DNA of 64,000 nucleotides from Peteryoungia algae (GCF_030369675.1 NZ_CP128477.1:3676501-3740500), one strand, 5' to 3'. Counted from the first letter of the stretch, positions 1 to 10,192 are shown. The notes: generated by a model not told the origin, from the sequence alone. Program-made: numbers and translations.

Positions 1-1
1 C

Positions 2-490
2 GGCACGGCCGAATTCCGCGACGCCGATAGTGCGGCCGCGTCACCGCTCGCCTCGCGCATCTTCACGATCCCGGGCGTGACGGGCGTCTTCTTCGGCTAT
101 GATTTTGTCACCGTCTCCAAGGACGGCCCGGAATGGCAGCATCTGAAGCCGGCCATTCTCGGCACGATCATGGAGCATTTCATGAGCGGTGCCCCCGTCA
201 TGGGCACGGCCTCGACGTCCGCGCAAGTGGACAGCGACGAGGAGTTCTTCGATGCGGGTGACGAAACGATCGTTGCGACCATCAAGGAACTGCTGGAAAC
301 CCGCGTTCGTCCCGCCGTCGCTCAGGATGGCGGCGACATCACCTTCCGCGGCTTCAAGGACGGCAAGGTCTTCCTCAACATGAAGGGCTCTTGCGCCGGC
401 TGCCCGTCCTCAACCGCGACCCTGAAGCACGGCGTGCAGAACCTGCTCCGCCACTTCGTGCCCGAGGTGCAGGAAGTCGAAGCGGTCTGA
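2..490 (+). CDS. NifU-family Fe-S scaffold protein (Nfu type), 5' end cut by window
   Basis: The reading frame is open from base 2, so the true start lies outside the window; the GTG at 77 is internal. About 162 residues are visible. The N-terminal part (ending around base 190, after the residues MEHFMSG) looks like the Nfu_N domain. The C-terminal part is a NifU-like domain with the cluster-ligating CAGC motif near bases 392-403. Family members carry a transient 4Fe-4S cluster and hand it to target proteins in the cytoplasm. The gene ends 21 bases before the tsaB start, so the two are probably cotranscribed. Confidence 0.93.
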   Translation, partial: GTAEFRDADSAAASPLASRIFTIPGVTGVFFGYDFVTVSKDGPEWQHLKPAILGTIMEHFMSGAPVMGTASTSAQVDSDEEFFDAGDETIVATIKELLETRVRPAVAQDGGDITFRGFKDGKVFLNMKGSCAGCPSSTATLKHGVQNLLRHFVPEVQEVEAV

Positions 491-511
491 TTGGACCGGA
501 CTGGAGACAAC

Positions 512-1159
512 ATGATCGTTCTTGCGATCGATACGGCGGGTGTGGACTGCGCAGCCGCCGTTTTTGAGTCCGAAACGGGCAAGATGCTCGGCCGCGTCAG
601 CGAAACCATCGGGCGTGGCCATGCCGAACGCTTGATGGCCATGATCGATGATGCCCTGGCCGAAGCGAAGCTCACGCTGACCGATGTCGAGCGTATCGGG
701 GTGACAGTCGGTCCCGGATCCTTCACCGGCATCCGCGTCGGTGTCGCCGCCGCCCGCGGGCTGGCTCTGGCACTCGGCGTGGAATGTGTCGGCGTATCGA
801 CGCTGGAAGTCCTGGCCCGGACCGCATCCGGTTCCGAAAAACCCGTGCTGGCCGCGATCAACGCCCATCGCGATCAGGTCTATGCCCAGGGCTTCGAGCG
901 TGATGTGCCGCAGGGCGAACCGCTGTTGCTCGAGCTCGACGATTATCTCGCCCGCGCGACTGCGCCCGGCATCGTGCTGGTCGGCTCGGCATCGGCCCTG
1001 GTGGAAGACCAGGAGGCTGAAACCGCTCCCGATCATTATCCGATCGATCTCGTTGCGCGCATCTCAGCAACTGCGAAAGCCCAGGGCAAGCCGAGGCCGC
1101 TCTATCTGCGCGGACCGGATGCGAAACCGCAAACCGGGTTTGCCGTATCGAGAGCCTGA
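512..1159 (+). CDS. tsaB: tRNA threonylcarbamoyladenosine biosynthesis protein TsaB
   Basis: Product of 215 residues, normal for the family. TsaB is the non-catalytic partner of TsaD in making the t6A37 modification of ANN-decoding tRNAs. It has the ASKHA-type N-terminus (IDTAG, residues 6-10) and the hallmark GPGSFTGIRVG near residues 67-77. I chose ATG 512 because GGAG at 503-506 is well spaced; an in-frame TTG at 491 has no such site. The gene ends one base before rimI, a common pairing of two translation-related modification genes. Confidence 0.95.
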   Translation: MIVLAIDTAGVDCAAAVFESETGKMLGRVSETIGRGHAERLMAMIDDALAEAKLTLTDVERIGVTVGPGSFTGIRVGVAAARGLALALGVECVGVSTLEVLARTASGSEKPVLAAINAHRDQVYAQGFERDVPQGEPLLLELDDYLARATAPGIVLVGSASALVEDQEAETAPDHYPIDLVARISATAKAQGKPRPLYLRGPDAKPQTGFAVSRA

Positions 1160-1160
1160 C

Positions 1161-1658
1161 ATGCGCGACAGCCTGTTCTACCGCCAGCCCGAGTTCGAAA
1201 TCGTCCCCATGACCTCCGAACACTGCCGCGCGGTGGCCGGGCTGCATGCCGAGCGCTTCCCCCGCGCCTGGGGCGATGGCGAATTCCTCAGCCTGCTTTA
1301 CCAGCCCAATACCTTCGGCTTTGCCGCCTGGCAGACAAACACTCTCTTCTTCAAGGCGCCGCTATCGGGCTTTGTGCTCGCACGCGAAGTGGCCGGCGAG
1401 GCCGAGATCCTGACGATCGCCGTCAGCGACAAGGTCGCCCGCTTCGGCCTCGGCTGGCGGCTCATGCAGGCGGCGATGCGCGAGGCGAAGTTGAGGGGGG
1501 GCGAATCCATGTTCCTCGAAGTCGACGACGGCAACCAGGCGGCCCTCGGCCTCTACCGCAAGCTCGGCTTCGAGAAGGCTGGCGAACGGCCGGCCTACTA
1601 TATGAATGAAAACGGCCGCCGGTCCTCCGCGCTTGTCATGCGCCGCGATCTTCGCTAA
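1161..1658 (+). CDS. rimI: ribosomal-protein-alanine N-acetyltransferase RimI
   Basis: A 165-residue GNAT acetyltransferase. The acetyl-CoA loop is visible as RFGLG near residues 94-98, and the C-terminal NQAALGLYRKLGF stretch (residues 125-137) is typical of RimI. The enzyme acetylates the N-terminal alanine of ribosomal protein S18 in E. coli; the substrate here is inferred from family and context. ATG 1161 follows the tsaB stop directly, so translation is probably coupled. The open frame continues far upstream, but those codons overlap tsaB and are not convincing. Confidence 0.92.
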   Translation: MRDSLFYRQPEFEIVPMTSEHCRAVAGLHAERFPRAWGDGEFLSLLYQPNTFGFAAWQTNTLFFKAPLSGFVLAREVAGEAEILTIAVSDKVARFGLGWRLMQAAMREAKLRGGESMFLEVDDGNQAALGLYRKLGFEKAGERPAYYMNENGRRSSALVMRRDLR

Positions 1659-1702
1659 CCGGTCGGTTGGACGAACCGACCATCTGCAGATAAGCTGACA
1701 CC

Positions 1703-2131
1703 ATGAATGACGCCCTGAAATCTTTGGAAACGCTGTGTGCCGAACGGGGCATGCGCATGACCGAGCAGCGCCGCGTCATTGCCCGCATCCTCGAGGAATC
1801 CGACGATCACCCCGACGTCGAGGAACTCTATCGCCGCTCGTCCAGGATCGACGCCAAGATTTCGATTTCGACAGTCTATCGCACGGTCAAGCTCTTCGAG
1901 GACGCCGGCATCATCGAGCGTCATGATTTTCGCGACGGCCGCTCGCGCTACGAGACCGTGCCTGAAGAGCACCACGACCACCTGATTGATTTGAAGACGG
2001 GCACCGTGGTCGAATTCCATTCGCCGGAAATCGAAGCCTTGCAGGAGCGCATCGCCCGCGAACACGGCTTCCGCCTCGTCGGCCATCGCCTGGAGCTCTA
2101 TGGCATACCGCTGTCGAAGGACGAGAAGTGA
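1703..2131 (+). CDS. mur: Fur-family metalloregulator, probably the rhizobial manganese regulator Mur
   Basis: A 142-residue Fur protein: N-terminal winged helix with ISISTVYRTVKLFED (about residues 53-67), then the HHDH metal motif (90-93) and further ligand candidates E84, E104, H106, H121 and H128. Only one cysteine is present (C12), so the structural CxxC zinc site of classical Fur is absent. In rhizobia the single Fur ortholog at this position generally acts as Mur, repressing manganese uptake (sitABCD, mntH); that assignment is from family knowledge. It lies between rimI and plsC with short spacers. Confidence 0.9.
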   Translation: MNDALKSLETLCAERGMRMTEQRRVIARILEESDDHPDVEELYRRSSRIDAKISISTVYRTVKLFEDAGIIERHDFRDGRSRYETVPEEHHDHLIDLKTGTVVEFHSPEIEALQERIAREHGFRLVGHRLELYGIPLSKDEK

Positions 2132-2161
2132 GCCGATGACCACCACGCCTGCGAGGCCCGC

Positions 2162-2959
2162 GTGATCAACTGGTTGAGGGTCGGGCTCTACCTGCTCGTG
2201 CTGCTCGTGGTCTCGGGGCTGCTGATTCCGGTCCAGCTTCTGGCGCTCCGCCTCGACTGGCCGCTGCGCAGGCGTTTGCCGCGCCAGTGGCACCGCATGG
2301 CGCTCTGGTTCCTCGGCATCCGCGTCCATGTCCATGGCGCGCTCGACACCCGCCGCCCGTTGATGATTGCCGCCAATCACGCGTCCTGGAAGGACATTCT
2401 CGTCCTTGGTTCGCTGGCCGATGTTGCTTTCATTGCCAAGACCGAGGTCGCTTCCTGGCCCGTCTTCGGGTTCCTCGCCAGGCTGCAGAAGACGATCTTC
2501 GTGGTTCGCGAGGAAAAGCGCCGCACCGGCGACCAGATCAACGAGATCGCGGCCCGCATGGGAGATGGCGAAATTGTCGTGCTCTTCCCGGAAGGCACGA
2601 CCTCGGATGGCAACCGCATCCTCGGCATCAAGTCGTCCCTCTTCGGTGCGGCCGCGGCCGCCCTCCCGAATGGGGAAGATGCTGTCGTCTACGTTCAGCC
2701 CGTCGCCATCGCCTATACCCGCGTCCAGGGCATGCCCATGGGACGTTACCACCGCCCGATCGCCGGCTGGCCCGGCGACATCGGTCTCCTGGAGCATCTG
2801 ATCGGCGTCCTGCGTGCGGGCGCGCTTGATGTAGACGTGACCTTTGGCGAGACGGTCGAATTCAAGAAAGGCGACAGCCGCAAGGCACTCGCGATCCGCA
2901 TCGAGGACAAGTTGCGGACCATGCTGCTCGCCCATTTGCGCGGCCGGCACCGCCGCTGA
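2162..2959 (+). CDS. plsC: 1-acyl-sn-glycerol-3-phosphate acyltransferase PlsC
   Basis: A 265-residue membrane acyltransferase that makes phosphatidic acid from lysophosphatidic acid and acyl-ACP or acyl-CoA. The HX4D catalytic motif is NHASWKD (H73, D78) and the substrate motif is FPEGTTSDG (142-150). A hydrophobic helix covers about residues 7-29. The start is GTG 2162; no better in-frame ATG lies nearby. It begins 30 bases after the fur/mur stop. In many rhizobia the next gene is miaB; here a nuclease gene intervenes. Confidence 0.93.
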   Translation: MINWLRVGLYLLVLLVVSGLLIPVQLLALRLDWPLRRRLPRQWHRMALWFLGIRVHVHGALDTRRPLMIAANHASWKDILVLGSLADVAFIAKTEVASWPVFGFLARLQKTIFVVREEKRRTGDQINEIAARMGDGEIVVLFPEGTTSDGNRILGIKSSLFGAAAAALPNGEDAVVYVQPVAIAYTRVQGMPMGRYHRPIAGWPGDIGLLEHLIGVLRAGALDVDVTFGETVEFKKGDSRKALAIRIEDKLRTMLLAHLRGRHRR

Positions 2960-3038
2960 GCGAGACTTTGTCAGTGGTTGTAGTCTGGACGCCGGTAGGT
3001 CATCTTACTCGCAACAAAATGCGGTGGGGGAAGACCGA

Positions 3039-3542
3039 ATGTTTCGAATGCTGTTCAGGCTTTTGTTGCGTGAGACAAAGCGACGGTCCAGAGATTCTGG
3101 CAGACCTCCAGTCGTTGTGGTTCACCTGAAGCCTGAGCCTGTAACCGAACGAATTCTCAGAGGACAATGTTGGGTCGTGGATGGCGATACCATCGTGATA
3201 GACGGCACGCACATTCGCATCGCAGGCATAGACGCGCCAGAACTGGATCATCCTTGGGGTAAAAAGTCGAAGTGGACTCTGGTCCAGATGTGCAAGGGCC
3301 AAGTTGTTACTGCTAGACTGCGCCCGGATCTTTCATATGATCGTGTGGTTGCGGAGTGCTTCTTGCCGGACGGTCGCGATATTGCTGCCGAACTTGTGCG
3401 TGCTGGGATGGCCCTTGACTGGCCAAAGTTTTCTGGAGGCAGGTATCGTCATCTGGAGGCGCCGGATGCCAGAAAGAGATTGTGGCGTGCCGATGCTCGG
3501 CAACGGGGCAAGCTCCCTCCAAAATCTGAGATCAAAGGCTAA
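3039..3542 (+). CDS. thermonuclease (SNase-fold) family protein
   Basis: A 167-residue protein with a staphylococcal-nuclease domain at about residues 40-150. All five catalytic residues of the family can be matched: D50 (VVDGDT), R60 (HIR), D65 and E68 (GIDAPE) and R102 (DR). It should therefore be an active Ca-dependent nuclease. A short hydrophobic start is followed by basic residues; I do not see a clean signal peptide. ATG 3039 follows a GGGGGAAG ribosome site. Base composition is visibly more AT-rich than in both neighbours and rare codons are frequent, so transfer into the plsC-miaB junction is likely. Confidence 0.85.
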   Translation: MFRMLFRLLLRETKRRSRDSGRPPVVVVHLKPEPVTERILRGQCWVVDGDTIVIDGTHIRIAGIDAPELDHPWGKKSKWTLVQMCKGQVVTARLRPDLSYDRVVAECFLPDGRDIAAELVRAGMALDWPKFSGGRYRHLEAPDARKRLWRADARQRGKLPPKSEIKG

Positions 3543-3606
3543 AGGGTTTCATCACAAACGGAATTTTTCGGTTTAATCGCCGGCCGAAAACCACTAAATA
3601 GCGGCC

Positions 3607-5001
<1,395 letters not shown>

Positions 5002-5041
5002 AGTGAGGGTCTGAACCTGAACGCAACAGGAGCCTGATCGC

Positions 5042-6097
5042 TTGAACGCAACAGAAGTGGTTTCTTCACCCTCGCGCAATGTCCGCAACCCTGCGACCGA
5101 CGCCAATCACTTCATCTTGACGTTCGAGAACAACAGGCTTGCCAGCGAGCTCTTCGGCCAGTTCGACCAGCATCTGAAACTGCTTGAGCAGCGCCTGCAG
5201 ATCGAGGCCCGCGCCCGCGGCAATTCGGTCGCCATAACAGGCGAACTCCAGGCAACCAATCAGGCCCGTCGCGCGCTCGATTTCCTCTATGCCCGCCTGC
5301 AGAGCGGCGTCTCGGTCGAAGCTTCGGATGTCGAAGGCGCGATCCGCATGGCAGTCGCTGCAGACGACCAGTTGTCCCTCCCGACAATGGAGCGCAAGGC
5401 CAAGCTCTCCATGGCGCAGATTTCCACCCGCAAGAAGACGATTGCGGCCCGCACGCCGACCCAGGACGCATACATGCGCGCGCTGGAACGATCTGAAATG
5501 GTATTCGGCGTCGGCCCCGCCGGTACCGGCAAAACCTATCTCGCCGTCGCGCATGCTGCCCAGCTTCTGGAACGCGGCGTGGTCGATCGCATCGTGCTCA
5601 CCCGCCCAGCCGTTGAAGCCGGAGAGCGCCTCGGCTTCTTGCCGGGTGACATGAAGGAGAAGGTCGATCCCTATCTCCGGCCGCTTTACGATGCGCTCTA
5701 CGACATGATCCCCGGTGACAAGGTCGAGCGTGCCATCACCGCCGGCGTCATCGAAATCGCGCCGCTCGCCTTCATGCGTGGCCGCACGCTCGCCAATGCC
5801 GCCATCATCCTCGACGAGGCGCAAAACACCACCTCGATGCAGATGAAGATGTTCCTCACCCGTCTCGGTGAGAATGGCCGCATGATCATCACCGGCGACC
5901 CGAGCCAGGTCGACCTGCCGCGCGGCGTCACATCCGGCCTCGTCGAGGCCTTGCAGGTGCTGAAGGGTGTGGAAGGTGTCTCGGTCGTCCGCTTCAAGGA
6001 TACCGATGTGGTCCGCCATCCGCTTGTCGGCCGCATCGTGCAGGCCTATGACGCGAAGTACAAGGTACAGGACGAGAGCGAGCAGAGCGAGCACTAA
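5042..6097 (+). CDS. phoH: PhoH-family ATPase
   Basis: A 351-residue PhoH/PhoL protein with a Walker A GPAGTGKT (residues 158-165) and a Walker B ending in LDEAQN (about 258-263). The start is TTG 5042: the frame is closed by a TGA at 5018-5020, no ATG lies between them, and AGGAG sits just upstream. PhoH proteins are cytoplasmic P-loop ATPases linked to RNA metabolism; the linkage to ybeY (16S rRNA maturation) supports a role in RNA processing. The exact substrate is not known from sequence. Confidence 0.93.
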   Translation: MNATEVVSSPSRNVRNPATDANHFILTFENNRLASELFGQFDQHLKLLEQRLQIEARARGNSVAITGELQATNQARRALDFLYARLQSGVSVEASDVEGAIRMAVAADDQLSLPTMERKAKLSMAQISTRKKTIAARTPTQDAYMRALERSEMVFGVGPAGTGKTYLAVAHAAQLLERGVVDRIVLTRPAVEAGERLGFLPGDMKEKVDPYLRPLYDALYDMIPGDKVERAITAGVIEIAPLAFMRGRTLANAAIILDEAQNTTSMQMKMFLTRLGENGRMIITGDPSQVDLPRGVTSGLVEALQVLKGVEGVSVVRFKDTDVVRHPLVGRIVQAYDAKYKVQDESEQSEH

Positions 6098-6118
6098 GGC
6101 TCGCCCTGCCATGAAACG

Positions 6119-6625
6119 ATGAGCCAGTTGGACATACAGATAGCCGTCGAGGCAGACGGTTGGGCAGACGAGATCGCGCTGGAGGCTTTGGCCACGCGCG
6201 TTCTCGGCGCGGCCGAAACGCATCTCGCTTCAAGCGAAGGCCAGGCCTTCCCGAAGCAGCCGACGGAGGTCTCCCTCGTCTTCGCAGATGACGAAATGAT
6301 CCGTGAGATCAATGCCGAATGGCGCGACAAGGACAAGCCGACCAACGTCCTGTCCTTTCCCGCCTATCCGCTGACCCCCGGCAAAATACCAGGGCCGATG
6401 CTCGGCGACATCATCATTGCGCGCGAGACGGTGGAACGTGAAGCGATTGATCTGGAGAAAAGTTTCGAGGATCATCTGACCCATCTGATGGTTCATGGAT
6501 TCCTGCATCTCTTCGGCTATGACCACATCGAAATTGACGATGCCGAGAGAATGGAAGCGCTGGAGACTCGCATTCTGGCGAAACTTGGCCTATCTGACCC
6601 CTATGCGGGACAAGACCCGATCTGA
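6119..6625 (+). CDS. ybeY: endoribonuclease YbeY
   Basis: A 168-residue UPF0054 metalloprotein. The zinc motif HxxxHxxxxxH is intact (H126, H130, H136). YbeY works in 16S rRNA 3'-end maturation, ribosome quality control and, in Sinorhizobium, small-RNA regulation. It lies 21 bases after phoH and 12 bases before corC, so the three form one transcription unit. Confidence 0.95.
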   Translation: MSQLDIQIAVEADGWADEIALEALATRVLGAAETHLASSEGQAFPKQPTEVSLVFADDEMIREINAEWRDKDKPTNVLSFPAYPLTPGKIPGPMLGDIIIARETVEREAIDLEKSFEDHLTHLMVHGFLHLFGYDHIEIDDAERMEALETRILAKLGLSDPYAGQDPI

Positions 6626-6637
6626 TAGTTTGGAACA

Positions 6638-7945
6638 ATGACCGATTTTGCGACGAAAACGGCCCCCGAGGCCAAAGAGAGTAATGAGGGATCTTCTTCG
6701 GAAGAGGGCAGTAGTCCCCCCCGAGCGGAAGGCTCGGCCCGACAATCACCATCCTTCTGGGCTCGCCTGGCCCGCATTCTGAAACCGTCTTCTTCCACAA
6801 GCCTGCGCGAGGACCTGACGGTCGCCCTGAATGCCGATGCCCAGTTGGGCGAGGCATTTACGCCCGAAGAGCGGGCGATGCTCAACAACATTCTCCGCTT
6901 CCGCGAGATCCGCGTCGAGGACATCATGGTCCCGCGCGTCGATATCGAAGCGGTCGATCAGAGCGTCACCATCGGCGAATTGATGACCATCTTCGATGTG
7001 TCCGGTCGTTCGCGCATGCCTGTCTATGCCGATACGCTCGATGACCCGCGCGGCATGGTCCACATCCGCGACCTTCTATCCTACGTCACCAAGCAGGCTC
7101 GCAGCCGCAAGCGCATGGCAAAGCCGGCCGCAGCAGCAAACGCTGCAGACAAGGTGGAAAAGCCGGCCAAGCCGAAGATCGACTTCGACCTCGCCCGCAT
7201 CGATCTCATGAAGACTGTCGCCGAAGCTGGCATCATCCGGTCGATCCTCTTCGTTCCGCCCTCCATGCTCGCCTCGGACCTGATGAGCCGCATGCAGGCG
7301 GCCCGCACCCAGATGGCACTGGTCATCGACGAATATGGTGGCACGGACGGTCTCGTCAGCCACGAGGACATCGTCGAAATGGTCATTGGTGACATCGATG
7401 ACGAACACGACGATGAAGAAGTCATGTTCAGCCGCGTCTCCGACGATGTTCTGATCGCTGACGCCCGCGTCGAACTGGAAGAGATCGCCGAAGCGATCGG
7501 TCCCGATTTCGACATCAAGGATCGTCTCGAAGACGTCGATACGCTGGGCGGCCTGATCTTCTCCGCGCTCGGCCGCATCCCGGCCCGCGGCGAAGTGGTT
7601 CAGGCGCTGCCCGGCTTCGAGTTCCACATCCTCGATGCTGATCCCCGCCGCATCAAGCGTGTTCGCGTCGCCCGCAAGCGGGCCGGTGCGCGCCGTCGCT
7701 CGACCACGAAGGGGGATGTCGAAATCCGCCCCGACGGCGAAGTCGATGCCAAGGCGCCCAAGGCCGTGGCTCCCACGCAGAGCGAGCCCGCACCCAAGGC
7801 GCGGACGCGGACCAAGGCACCGGCAAAGCCTCGCGCGCCCAAAGCTGCCGCAGTGCCGAGCGAACCAGTCGTCGAACCAGCCGCCGAGCCGGTTGTCGAC
7901 GTGAGCGAGACGCTGCTAGAGAGCGCCGACCGGCCATCGTCCTGA
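6638..7945 (+). CDS. CBS-domain protein of the CorC/TlyC hemolysin family
   Basis: A 435-residue cytoplasmic protein. Two CBS motifs occupy about residues 85-265, split by a Lys/Ala-rich linker (about 148-182), and a CorC_HlyC domain follows to about residue 350. No DUF21 membrane domain is present. The last 90 residues are an Ala/Pro/Lys-rich low-complexity tail, longer than in most homologs. CorC proteins are associated with Mg/Co efflux; in this phoH-ybeY-corC-lnt block the role is probably envelope or metal homeostasis. The function is inferred. Confidence 0.9.
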   Translation: MTDFATKTAPEAKESNEGSSSEEGSSPPRAEGSARQSPSFWARLARILKPSSSTSLREDLTVALNADAQLGEAFTPEERAMLNNILRFREIRVEDIMVPRVDIEAVDQSVTIGELMTIFDVSGRSRMPVYADTLDDPRGMVHIRDLLSYVTKQARSRKRMAKPAAAANAADKVEKPAKPKIDFDLARIDLMKTVAEAGIIRSILFVPPSMLASDLMSRMQAARTQMALVIDEYGGTDGLVSHEDIVEMVIGDIDDEHDDEEVMFSRVSDDVLIADARVELEEIAEAIGPDFDIKDRLEDVDTLGGLIFSALGRIPARGEVVQALPGFEFHILDADPRRIKRVRVARKRAGARRRSTTKGDVEIRPDGEVDAKAPKAVAPTQSEPAPKARTRTKAPAKPRAPKAAAVPSEPVVEPAAEPVVDVSETLLESADRPSS

Positions 7946-8035
7946 CGGTCGGAGCCTCCAGCACCGAAAGCCGCGACACGGCCCCTGTTTTTTGGAAGAC
8001 TGCCCGCGTTTGATTCGCGGTCAAGAGGGGTGGAC

Positions 8036-9625
8036 ATGCAGGCTTTGGCAGCGAGGATCTTGCTGCTGTGGGGCGTGAGACGAGCAGGTCTCGCAGTTCT
8101 CGCAGGAGCGATCGGGGCGCTTGCCCTTCCGCCATTCGACATCTTCGCCTCGATGTTCGTCTCGTTCACACTGCTCGTCTGGCTGCTGGACGGGGCAACG
8201 GGCGATGCCGAAACGGGCAGGGCAGGGCTCTCCTCATCCTTCTGGACGGGTTGGTTCTTCGGTTTCGGCTATTTCGTCAGCGGTCTCTGGTGGCTCGGCA
8301 ATGCTCTGCTGCTCGAGGCGGATGAATTTGCCTGGGCAATCCCGCTCGCCGTGCTCGGGCTCCCCGCCGTGCTCGCGATCTTTTACGGGCTGGCCACCAT
8401 GCTGGCGCGGCAGGTCTGGTCCGATGGCATGGGGCGCATAGCTGCCCTTGCGGCGGCCTTTGGCCTCGTCGAATGGCTGCGCAGTTTCATCGCGACCGGA
8501 TTTCCCTGGAATGCAATCGGCTATGCCGCAATGCCCGTGCCGCTGATGATGCAGTCAAGTCATCTGCTCGGCATCCTCGCGATCACACCCCTCGCCGTCT
8601 ATGTCTTTTCCGCACCCGCGCTTCTCGGCACGCGCCGCGGTGCCTGGCCAGGCCTGCTGCTTGCCGCTTTGCTGCTCTCCGCCCATTTCGGCTACGGTTG
8701 CTATCGTCTCTACGTCGCTCCGCCGACGGAAGCGGACAAGACGCTGACGGTCCGCCTCGTGCAGCCGGCGATCGATCAGTCGCAGAAAATGGAGAATACT
8801 GATCGCATCGGGGTTTTTGAAAAACACCTGAGCCTGAGCGCCGCAGCGCCGGAAGACGGTAAACCACGACCCGACGTGATTATCTGGCCTGAAACCTCCG
8901 TCCCCTTCATCCTCACCGAAAACCCCGATGCCCTCGTCCGTATCGGCGATGTGCTCCAGGAAGGTCAGGTTCTGTTGACCGGCGCCGTTCGGGCGGAGGA
9001 GCGGGGCGCTGGCCAGCCGCCGCTTTACTACAATTCGGTCTACATGATCGATGACAAGGGGCAGATCCTCGGCGCAAGCGACAAGATACATCTGACGCCC
9101 TTTGGTGAGTACGTCCCCTTCGAGGACATTCTGCGCCGCTTCGGTATTGAGGAACTGATCAGCCTGCCCGGTGGCTTCACCGCTGCGGCCAGCCGGGCGC
9201 CGCTGAAATTGCCATCCGGCATCGGGTTCTATCCACTGATCTGCTACGAGGCGATCTTCCCCGCAGAAATCGCGCCTGACCTTGCCGGCGCAAATGCAAT
9301 CCTGAACGTGACGAACGACGCCTGGTTCGGTTCGACTCCAGGTCCCTATCAGCATTTTCTTCAGGCAAGGCTGCGCGCCGTCGAGACGGGCCTGCCGCTG
9401 ATCCGGGTGGCAAACAACGGCATTTCGGCAGTCGTGGACCCTTATGGACGTGTGATCGATGGTCTGGCGCTGAACGCGTCGGGGGCTGTGGATGCAACCC
9501 TTGATGTCAGCTCCGGTCCGAAACGTAACATTCAATCCCACCCGCTAAACTTCTGGTTGGTGATTGCCGCAATGGCCGTGATTGCCCTGTTTTCTAGTCT
9601 GGGTTTTATTAGGCGGACGAATTGA
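8036..9625 (+). CDS. lnt: apolipoprotein N-acyltransferase Lnt
   Basis: A 529-residue inner-membrane enzyme that adds the third acyl chain to lipoproteins. About six hydrophobic segments fill the first 220 residues and one more lies near the C-terminus. Between them is a nitrilase domain with the expected Glu (WPETSVPF), Lys (DKIHLTPFGEY) and catalytic Cys (PLICYEAIFP). ATG 8036 is preferred over GTG 8030 because the ribosome site AGAGGGG overlaps the GTG. The ortholog in Sinorhizobium (actA) is needed for acid tolerance; the next gene is the phrR-like regulator, as in that genus. Confidence 0.95.
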   Translation: MQALAARILLLWGVRRAGLAVLAGAIGALALPPFDIFASMFVSFTLLVWLLDGATGDAETGRAGLSSSFWTGWFFGFGYFVSGLWWLGNALLLEADEFAWAIPLAVLGLPAVLAIFYGLATMLARQVWSDGMGRIAALAAAFGLVEWLRSFIATGFPWNAIGYAAMPVPLMMQSSHLLGILAITPLAVYVFSAPALLGTRRGAWPGLLLAALLLSAHFGYGCYRLYVAPPTEADKTLTVRLVQPAIDQSQKMENTDRIGVFEKHLSLSAAAPEDGKPRPDVIIWPETSVPFILTENPDALVRIGDVLQEGQVLLTGAVRAEERGAGQPPLYYNSVYMIDDKGQILGASDKIHLTPFGEYVPFEDILRRFGIEELISLPGGFTAAASRAPLKLPSGIGFYPLICYEAIFPAEIAPDLAGANAILNVTNDAWFGSTPGPYQHFLQARLRAVETGLPLIRVANNGISAVVDPYGRVIDGLALNASGAVDATLDVSSGPKRNIQSHPLNFWLVIAAMAVIALFSSLGFIRRTN

Positions 9626-9702
9626 CCAAAAACCCCTAAAATTGCATAGTGGAACAGACCGGTAATCTATAAGTATGCTGAAAGATCAGCGATCACGAGT
9701 AC

Positions 9703-9713
9703 AACGTATCGTT
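9703..9713. promoter_or_regulatory. small palindrome upstream of the praR/phrR-like gene
   Basis: AACG-TAT-CGTT, a perfect inverted repeat with a 3-base centre, lies 60 bases before the regulator start. PraR proteins are known to act on their own promoters in some rhizobia, so this could be an autoregulatory site. The assignment is a guess from position and symmetry. Confidence 0.25.
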
Positions 9714-9772
9714 ATGGTTTCGTGGACGCCGGGTTCTGGTCGGAACGCCAACAATTTGTCAGGACGACTTTC

Positions 9773-10192
9773 ATGATCGAGAACAAGAAGAAGCCGAACC
9801 CGATTGACATCCATGTCGGGAGCCGGATCAGGCTCCGTCGCACGATGCTTGGCATGAGCCAGGAAAAGCTGGGCGAAAGCCTCGGGATTACCTTCCAGCA
9901 GATCCAGAAATACGAAAAGGGCACCAACCGGGTCGGCGCCAGCCGCCTTCAGAACATCTCCAACATTCTGACGGTTCCGGTTTCCTTCTTTTTCGAGGAT
10001 GCCCCGGGCGACCAGCCTTCCAATGCGACCGGGATGGCAGAAGCATCGAGCTCCAATTACGTCGTCGACTTCCTGTCTTCCTCGGAAGGTCTCCAGCTGA
10101 ACCGTGCCTTCGTCAAGATTGGCGACGCCAAGGTGCGCCGCAAGATCGTCGATCTCGTCAAGGCATTGGCGGCAGAGGCGGACAGCGAGTAA
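9773..10192 (+). CDS. praR: XRE-family HTH regulator of the PraR/PhrR type
   Basis: A 139-residue protein with a lambda-repressor-like helix-turn-helix at about residues 15-70 (SRIRLRRTMLGMSQEKLGES... QIQKYEKGTNR). ATG 9773 is chosen because AGGACGA precedes it; the frame stays open upstream to 9722. Orthologs next to lnt/actA are PhrR (low-pH induced in Sinorhizobium) and PraR (quorum-sensing and biofilm regulation in R. leguminosarum). Which of these roles applies here is inferred. A strong terminator follows and separates it from metK. Confidence 0.88.
   Translation: MIENKKKPNPIDIHVGSRIRLRRTMLGMSQEKLGESLGITFQQIQKYEKGTNRVGASRLQNISNILTVPVSFFFEDAPGDQPSNATGMAEASSSNYVVDFLSSSEGLQLNRAFVKIGDAKVRRKIVDLVKALAAEADSE

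Noticed and set aside
1655..2950. 431-codon open frame antisense to fur/mur and plsC
   Set aside because: It mirrors two well-conserved genes; its protein is low in hydrophobic pattern and rich in D, E, R and G, typical of antisense frames in high-GC DNA.
5066..6223. 385-codon open frame antisense to phoH
   Set aside because: Full overlap with a clear P-loop ATPase gene; no recognisable domain or ribosome site.
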